NCBI GenBank assembly: GCA_947479185.1
Contig: CANJYY010000058.1
Coordinates: forward strand, 1 to 10,699
DNA: 10,699 bases
DNA from: Caulobacteraceae bacterium
GTDB taxonomy: Bacteria; Pseudomonadota; Alphaproteobacteria; Caulobacterales; Caulobacteraceae
Direction: 5' to 3'
The translations under genes were made by a program, and so were the position numbers. The notes beneath the pieces were generated by a model. The model saw only the letters and a program-made list of their open reading frames with translations, was not told where the DNA came from and did not search any database. Every line of letters starts with the position of its first letter. The stretch's first letter is position 1. This document shows positions 6,873-10,699 of the stretch, one piece after another.

Positions 6873-6986
6873 GTGCGTCCTTCGACACGGCCGCTGACGC
6901 GGCCTGCTCAGGATGACATCGATTTTGCCATCCCCCTCCCTAGTCATGCTGAGCAGCGGCCACCGGCCGCGTGTCGAAGCACGCAC
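6873..6986. repeat. 114-base inverted repeat with four-armed (cross-shaped) folding potential
   Basis: The outer arms 6873-6888 and 6971-6986 pair at 15 of 16 positions (GTGCGTCCTTCGACAC against GTGTCGAAGCACGCAC). The inner arms 6905-6917 and 6943-6955 pair at 12 of 13 (TGCTCAGGATGAC against GTCATGCTGAGCA). Between outer and inner arms each side carries its own perfect hairpin: GGCCGC/GCGGCC at 6889-6904 (loop TGAC) and GCGGCC/GGCCGC at 6956-6970 (loop ACC). A 25-base loop (6918-6942) caps the centre. It starts six bases after the isomerase stop and ends 28 bases before the next ATG. The CTTCGACA...GCTCAGGATGA core resembles widespread dispersed repeats I recall from alphaproteobacterial genomes. 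Confidence 0.85.
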
Positions 6987-7002
6987 AACGTCAACGACCG
7001 GT

Positions 7003-7007
7003 AGGAA
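7003..7007 (+). promoter_or_regulatory. Ribosome binding site of second acyl-CoA dehydrogenase
   Basis: AGGAA followed by a seven-base spacer places the start at the ATG at 7015. It rules out the in-frame ATG at 6913, which lies inside the inverted repeat. Confidence 0.7.
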
Positions 7008-7014
7008 ACACCAA

Positions 7015-8151
7015 ATGGCCGTCCTGAACGAAGAACAGACCATGCTGCGCGACGCGGCCAAGAGCTGGACGCAGGAGTCCTCGCCGGTGACGAAGCTGCG
7101 CGCCCTGCGCGACAGCGGCTCGCATCAGAGCTTCGATCCCGCCGCCTGGGCCGAGATGGGCCAGATGGGCTGGGCCGGGGTCATCGTCCCGGAAGAGCAT
7201 GACGGCTCCAGCTTCGGCTACCTGGGCCTCGGCCTGATCCTCGAAGAGACCGGCCGCACCCTGGTCGCCTCCCCGCTGCTGTCGACCGCCCTGATCGGCG
7301 CCTCGGCCCTGACGCTGGCCGGCACGGACGCGCAGAAGGCGGCCTGGCTGCCGAAGATCGCCGCCGGCGCGGCCGTCGTGACCCTGGCCGTCGACGAGAA
7401 GGCCCACCACGCGCCCGAAATGACCTCCCTGAAGGCCGAAAAGGCCGGCGATGGCTACGTCCTCACCGGCAAGAAGACCTTCGTGCTCGACGGCGACGCC
7501 GCCGACCTGGTCATCGTGGCGGCCCGCACCGGCGGCAAGCCGGGCGACACCGACGGCATCACCCTGTTCCTGGTCGAAGGCGGGTCCGCGGGCCTGACCC
7601 GCAAGCACCTGGCCCTGGCCGACAGCCGCGGCGCGGCCGAGCTGACCTTCGACGGCGTCAAGGTCGGCGCCGATGCGGTTCTGGGCGAGGTCGACAAGGG
7701 CTGGTCCGTGCTGGAGCCGGTGCTCGACCGCGCCCGCGCCGGTCTTGCCGCCGAGATGCTCGGCAGCGCCCTGCAGGCGTTCGAGATCACCCTCGACTAT
7801 CTGAAGACCCGCACCCAGTTCGGTCAGGTCATCGGCACCTTCCAGAGCCTGCAGCACCGGGCGGCGAAGATGTTCACCGACCTGGAAACCACCCGCTCCT
7901 GCGTGGAAGGGGCGCTGGAGCAGATCGACGCCGGCGCGACCGACAACCGGGCCGCCGCCTCGCTGGCCAAGGCCAAGGCCAGCGATCTGGCCCATCTGGT
8001 GACCAACGAGATGGTCCAGATGCACGGCGGCATCGGCATGACCGACGTCCATGACGCCGGCCTGTACCTGAAGCGCGCCCGGGTGGCCGAGCAGCTGTTC
8101 GGCGGCGCCAGCTATCACCGCGACCGCTACGCCCGCGTGCTGGGCTTCTGA
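7015..8151 (+). CDS. Acyl-CoA dehydrogenase (second, divergent member of the pair)
   Basis: A 378-residue acyl-CoA dehydrogenase family protein. The N-terminal helical domain (NEEQTMLRDAAKSW, then MGWAGVIVPEEHDG at 51-64) and C-terminal domain (RTQFGQVIGTFQSLQH at 266-281, MHGGIGMTDVHDAGLYLKRA at 336-355) are clear. The middle domain is weakened: the usual SEPxxGSD loop is replaced by AVDEKAHHAPEMTS (125-138). At the helix that carries Glu253 in the first dehydrogenase, this protein reads LDRARAG with Asp238. Such features are typical of the smaller partner in heteromeric FadE pairs of steroid catabolism. It may therefore be a non-catalytic or half-site subunit of the upstream enzyme, but this is inference. 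A separate enzyme with a special substrate is the alternative. It is separated from the isomerase gene by the cross-shaped repeat, and the next gene starts two bases after its stop. Confidence 0.92.
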   Translation: MAVLNEEQTMLRDAAKSWTQESSPVTKLRALRDSGSHQSFDPAAWAEMGQMGWAGVIVPEEHDGSSFGYLGLGLILEETGRTLVASPLLSTALIGASALTLAGTDAQKAAWLPKIAAGAAVVTLAVDEKAHHAPEMTSLKAEKAGDGYVLTGKKTFVLDGDAADLVIVAARTGGKPGDTDGITLFLVEGGSAGLTRKHLALADSRGAAELTFDGVKVGADAVLGEVDKGWSVLEPVLDRARAGLAAEMLGSALQAFEITLDYLKTRTQFGQVIGTFQSLQHRAAKMFTDLETTRSCVEGALEQIDAGATDNRAAASLAKAKASDLAHLVTNEMVQMHGGIGMTDVHDAGLYLKRARVAEQLFGGASYHRDRYARVLGF

Positions 8152-8153
8152 TC

Positions 8154-8990
8154 GTGGACGTCAGCGGCAAGGTCGCGGTCGTCACCGGCGGCGCCTCGGG
8201 CATCGGCTTCGGCATCGCCGAGGCGCTGGCCAAACGCGGCGCAAAGGTGGTGCTGGCCGACATCGAGGCCGAGCGCGCCCTGGCGGCGGCCGAGACCCTG
8301 CGCGACCAGGGTCTGGAGGCGACCAGCTGCTATCTCGACGTGATCGACCAGGCCAGCTGGGAAGCCACGGCCGACGTGGCCTTCGGACACTGGGACCAGG
8401 CCCCGCAGCTGCTGTTCAACAATGCCGGGGTCGGCGGCGGGACCACCGTCCATGAGACGCCCGAGCGGATCTGGGACTGGGTGTTCTCGGTCAATATCCG
8501 CGGCGTCTATCTGGGGGTGAAGACCTTCGCCCCGCGCATGATGGCCAGCGGCCTGCCCGGCCGGATCGTCAACACCGCCTCCGAGCACGCGCTGGGCCTG
8601 CCCGAGTCGAAGCGCGGCGGCATCGTCGCGCCCTACACCGCCGCCAAGCACGCGGTGATGGGTTATTCCCTGTGCATGCGGCGCGACTTCGAGGGCACCG
8701 GCCTGTCAGCCGGGGTGATCTGTCCCGGCGTGGTCGAGAGCGACATCTGGAATTCGTTCCGCAATCGCCACGACACCTTCGGCGGGGCCCGGCCACGCGT
8801 GGTCGAGGGCGCACATCCGATGGCGCACGGCCTGCCTGCCGCCACCGCCGGCGAACGCATCGCCGACCAGGTGGAGAGCGACGCCTTCTTCATCTTCACC
8901 AACGGCCCCGACGAGGCCGAGGTGCTGGGCGACTACACCCGCGAAGCCGGCGCGGCGATGGCGGCGTTCCGGGAGCGGTACGGGGTTTAG
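8154..8990 (+). CDS. Short-chain dehydrogenase/reductase (SDR, classical)
   Basis: A 278-residue classical SDR that oxidises or reduces a hydroxyl/keto group with a nicotinamide cofactor. The Rossmann motif is TGGASGIG (11-18). Asp36 at the end of the second strand (LADIEAE) favours NAD(H). NNAG lies at 89-92. The catalytic tetrad is Asn114, Ser143 (NTASEHALG), Tyr161 and Lys165 (YTAAK). ICPGVVESDIW (189-199) follows in the substrate loop, and the C-terminal 60 residues are slightly longer than in the smallest SDRs. The start is GTG at 8154, only two bases after the stop of the second dehydrogenase, which indicates the same operon. A role as 3-hydroxyacyl-CoA or ring-alcohol dehydrogenase in the same catabolic route is plausible. 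The substrate is not readable from the sequence. Confidence 0.93.
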   Translation: MDVSGKVAVVTGGASGIGFGIAEALAKRGAKVVLADIEAERALAAAETLRDQGLEATSCYLDVIDQASWEATADVAFGHWDQAPQLLFNNAGVGGGTTVHETPERIWDWVFSVNIRGVYLGVKTFAPRMMASGLPGRIVNTASEHALGLPESKRGGIVAPYTAAKHAVMGYSLCMRRDFEGTGLSAGVICPGVVESDIWNSFRNRHDTFGGARPRVVEGAHPMAHGLPAATAGERIADQVESDAFFIFTNGPDEAEVLGDYTREAGAAMAAFRERYGV

Positions 8991-9071
8991 GCGTTCCGGC
9001 GGGGGACGGGACGAACGGGCTCAACGGGATCACGCCAGCAAAGCATCCCCGTCTGGCGCGTCGATCTGTCC

Positions 9072-10699
9072 CTACTGCAAGGCCGACTCGATCTGTTCGA
9101 TCAGTCGCGCCGGGTTGATCGGCTTTTCGGCCACGTCGTCCATGCCGGCCGCCAGGTAGTCGCGCTTCTGGCTGGGCAGAACATTGGCGGTCAGGCCGAT
9201 AATGGGAATGCGGCCCAGCGATCCTTCGAGCGCGCGAATCTGGCGGGTCGCGGTCAGCCCGTCCATCACCGGCATCTGGATATCCATCAGGATAAGATCA
9301 AACGGAGACGCCTGCGCGGCTTCGAGGCCCTCGGCGCCGTTCGCGGCCGTCTCGACTTCGGCGCCGACCGCCTCCAGCAGCATGCGGGCGACCTTCTGGT
9401 TGGTCGCATTGTCGTCGACCACTAGAATGCGCAGCCCGGCCGCCTGGTCATCGTCCGGCTCCGCCCGCACCGATGACGCCTCGGCCGGAGCCGCCTCGAC
9501 CCGGAGCGCAAGGACCTCGAACCAGAAGGTTGATCCCTGCCCCTCAACGCTTGTGAAGCCGATCCGGCCGCCCATCAGCTCGATCAGGGTAGCGCAGATC
9601 GACAGTCCGAGACCGGAGCCGCCGAACTCGCGCACGATCGAACCGTCGGCCTGGCTGAAACGCCGGAACATCTGCGGCTGGGCGGCGGCGGGAATGCCGA
9701 TGCCGGTGTCCTCCACCTCGATCCGAAGGGTCTGTTGACCGGACGGATCAGGCTTGGACAGGAAACAACGGACATCGACATGTCCACGCGCGGTGAACTT
9801 TACCGCGTTGCCGATCAGATTCAGGCACAGCTGACGCAGCCTCAGGCCGTCGACCAGGATCGTGCCGGGCTGGCCCTCAAATGCGGCCTGAAGATCGATG
9901 CCCTTGTCTCTGGCCTGGGTGGTGAACAGGCCGACGACCTCCCGCAGCAGCGCCTCCGGGTCCGTCGGCTCCGGGTCCAGCTCGAAGTTCCCCGACTCGA
10001 TACGGGACAGGTCGAGGACATCGTTGAGCAGCCCCTGAAGGAGCGCGCCGCTGGCCAGGGCCTCTTCGACAAGCTGCCGGCTGTCGGTATCCAGACCCCG
10101 CCGGCGCAGCAGGTGCAGCACGCCGATGACGCCGTTCATTGGCGTGCGGATCTCGTGGCTCATGTTGGCGATGAAGCGGGACTTGGACTCCGACGCCGCG
10201 TTGGCCGCGACCATCGCCGCCTTGAGCCGGCGGCGCTGGCGACGGTCGTGCAGGATGGTCAGCGCCGGGGCGATGAGCAGGAACATCAGCAGGATGCCGG
10301 CGGGCGCCGCCACAACCCAGGCCAGGTCCATGGCCGGCCGGCGGAATTCCCAGTCGATCCGCGCGACCTGCACCCCGGCGTCGCCGAGGAGAATGACCAT
10401 GGCCTCACTCGACTCTTCCGCCATGAACGGCGGCCGCTCGACGTGCAGGTTCTCGAGCAGAAAATGGGTGCTCAGCCAATCGAGAAAGACAGCATCAATG
10501 GGCTGCACGGTGACCACGACGGGCGCCCGGGCGCCGGCCGGAAGCGCCGAGCCGAAATCGGGCTGGACCAGGCTCGCCGACACCACGAGCGGGCCCGACT
10601 CGGTCGCGACCTTGGTTGTCTCATCGATCGCTCGGGCGATCATGGATCCGCTTCGCCGGGGCCCCGTGAAGGCGCCGCGCCGGGCCTCGCGCGCCCTGA
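9072..10699 (-). CDS. Hybrid sensor histidine kinase with CHASE4-like sensor (partial at N-terminus)
   Basis: The minus-strand frame stays open to the right edge, so the N-terminus is missing. Numbering here counts from the Met at 10643. Residues 1 to about 104 look like an extracytoplasmic sensor. The phrases PVVVTVQPIDAVFLDWLSTH (41-60) and ILLGDAGVQVARIDWEFRRP (84-103) recall CHASE4 domains. A membrane helix covers about 105-130. Dimerisation/phosphoacceptor motif FIANMSHEIRTPMNG has His163. The ATPase domain has NLIGNAVKF (275-283), DTGIGIP (312-318) and GGSGLGL (341-347). A receiver domain (about 405-523) has Asp410/Asp411, phosphoacceptor Asp454 (ILMDIQMP), Thr485 and Lys507. All key residues are present. 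It probably autophosphorylates on His163 and passes phosphate to its own Asp454, then to an unseen phosphotransfer protein. It is convergent with the SDR gene (81 bases apart), and no partner regulator is in the window. Confidence 0.93.
   Translation of the reverse strand, partial: RAREARRGAFTGPRRSGSMIARAIDETTKVATESGPLVVSASLVQPDFGSALPAGARAPVVVTVQPIDAVFLDWLSTHFLLENLHVERPPFMAEESSEAMVILLGDAGVQVARIDWEFRRPAMDLAWVVAAPAGILLMFLLIAPALTILHDRRQRRRLKAAMVAANAASESKSRFIANMSHEIRTPMNGVIGVLHLLRRRGLDTDSRQLVEEALASGALLQGLLNDVLDLSRIESGNFELDPEPTDPEALLREVVGLFTTQARDKGIDLQAAFEGQPGTILVDGLRLRQLCLNLIGNAVKFTARGHVDVRCFLSKPDPSGQQTLRIEVEDTGIGIPAAAQPQMFRRFSQADGSIVREFGGSGLGLSICATLIELMGGRIGFTSVEGQGSTFWFEVLALRVEAAPAEASSVRAEPDDDQAAGLRILVVDDNATNQKVARMLLEAVGAEVETAANGAEGLEAAQASPFDLILMDIQMPVMDGLTATRQIRALEGSLGRIPIIGLTANVLPSQKRDYLAAGMDDVAEKPINPARLIEQIESALQ

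Noticed and set aside
6913..7014. In-frame 34-codon extension at the start of the second acyl-CoA dehydrogenase
   Set aside because: It reads through the inverted repeat, has no ribosome site and does not look like the family N-terminus. The ATG at 7015 has AGGAA seven bases upstream.
9026..9058. Possible hairpins (GGGAT/ATCCC, CGCCAG/CTGGCG) between the SDR and kinase genes
   Set aside because: The stems are five to six base pairs with 14-base loops, interleave with each other and have no T run, so they are too weak to call a terminator.

Overview
The window is high-GC DNA with tightly packed genes. The organism is probably an alphaproteobacterium of the Caulobacterales (Caulobacter/Phenylobacterium/Brevundimonas type). 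I infer this from the tolA-tolB-pal-cpoB order, the codon bias, the style of the intergenic palindromic repeats and the protein families present. No rRNA or other marker gene confirms it.

Left part (1-3031, + strand): the distal half of the Tol-Pal envelope operon. It holds the last 24 codons of a TolA-like protein, then tolB (periplasmic beta-propeller), pal (peptidoglycan-binding outer-membrane lipoprotein) and cpoB/ybgF (periplasmic coiled-coil plus TPR protein). These proteins work together in outer-membrane constriction at cell division. A strong intrinsic terminator lies between pal and cpoB, and the tolB-pal gap holds two small dyads and two GANTC sites.

Middle (3032-4892): a roughly 210-base intergenic region carrying two palindromic repeat units that face each other. 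It separates cpoB from a convergent minus-strand gene for a short MprF/LPG-synthase-like membrane protein (about six membrane helices plus a C-terminal aminoacyl-phosphatidylglycerol synthase domain). A 158-base divergent promoter region follows.

Right part (5051-8990, + strand): a catabolic operon of four genes. These are an acyl-CoA dehydrogenase, a DsbA-fold 2-hydroxychromene-2-carboxylate isomerase/kappa-GST-like protein (start overlapping the previous stop), a second and more divergent acyl-CoA dehydrogenase, and a classical NAD-type short-chain dehydrogenase. A 114-base inverted repeat, predicted to fold as a four-armed cross, sits between the isomerase gene and the second dehydrogenase gene. 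The paired dehydrogenases recall the heteromeric acyl-CoA dehydrogenases of steroid side-chain degradation. The substrate cannot be read from the sequence.

Right edge (9072-10699, - strand): a membrane-bound hybrid sensor histidine kinase with a CHASE4-like sensor region, convergent with the catabolic operon. Its N-terminus runs out of the window.

Most genes are ordinary members of known families. The best leads are the cross-shaped repeat inside the catabolic operon, the unequal pair of acyl-CoA dehydrogenases, and the terminator inside the Tol-Pal cluster. I found no CRISPR array, tRNA, rRNA, prophage or insertion-sequence gene.
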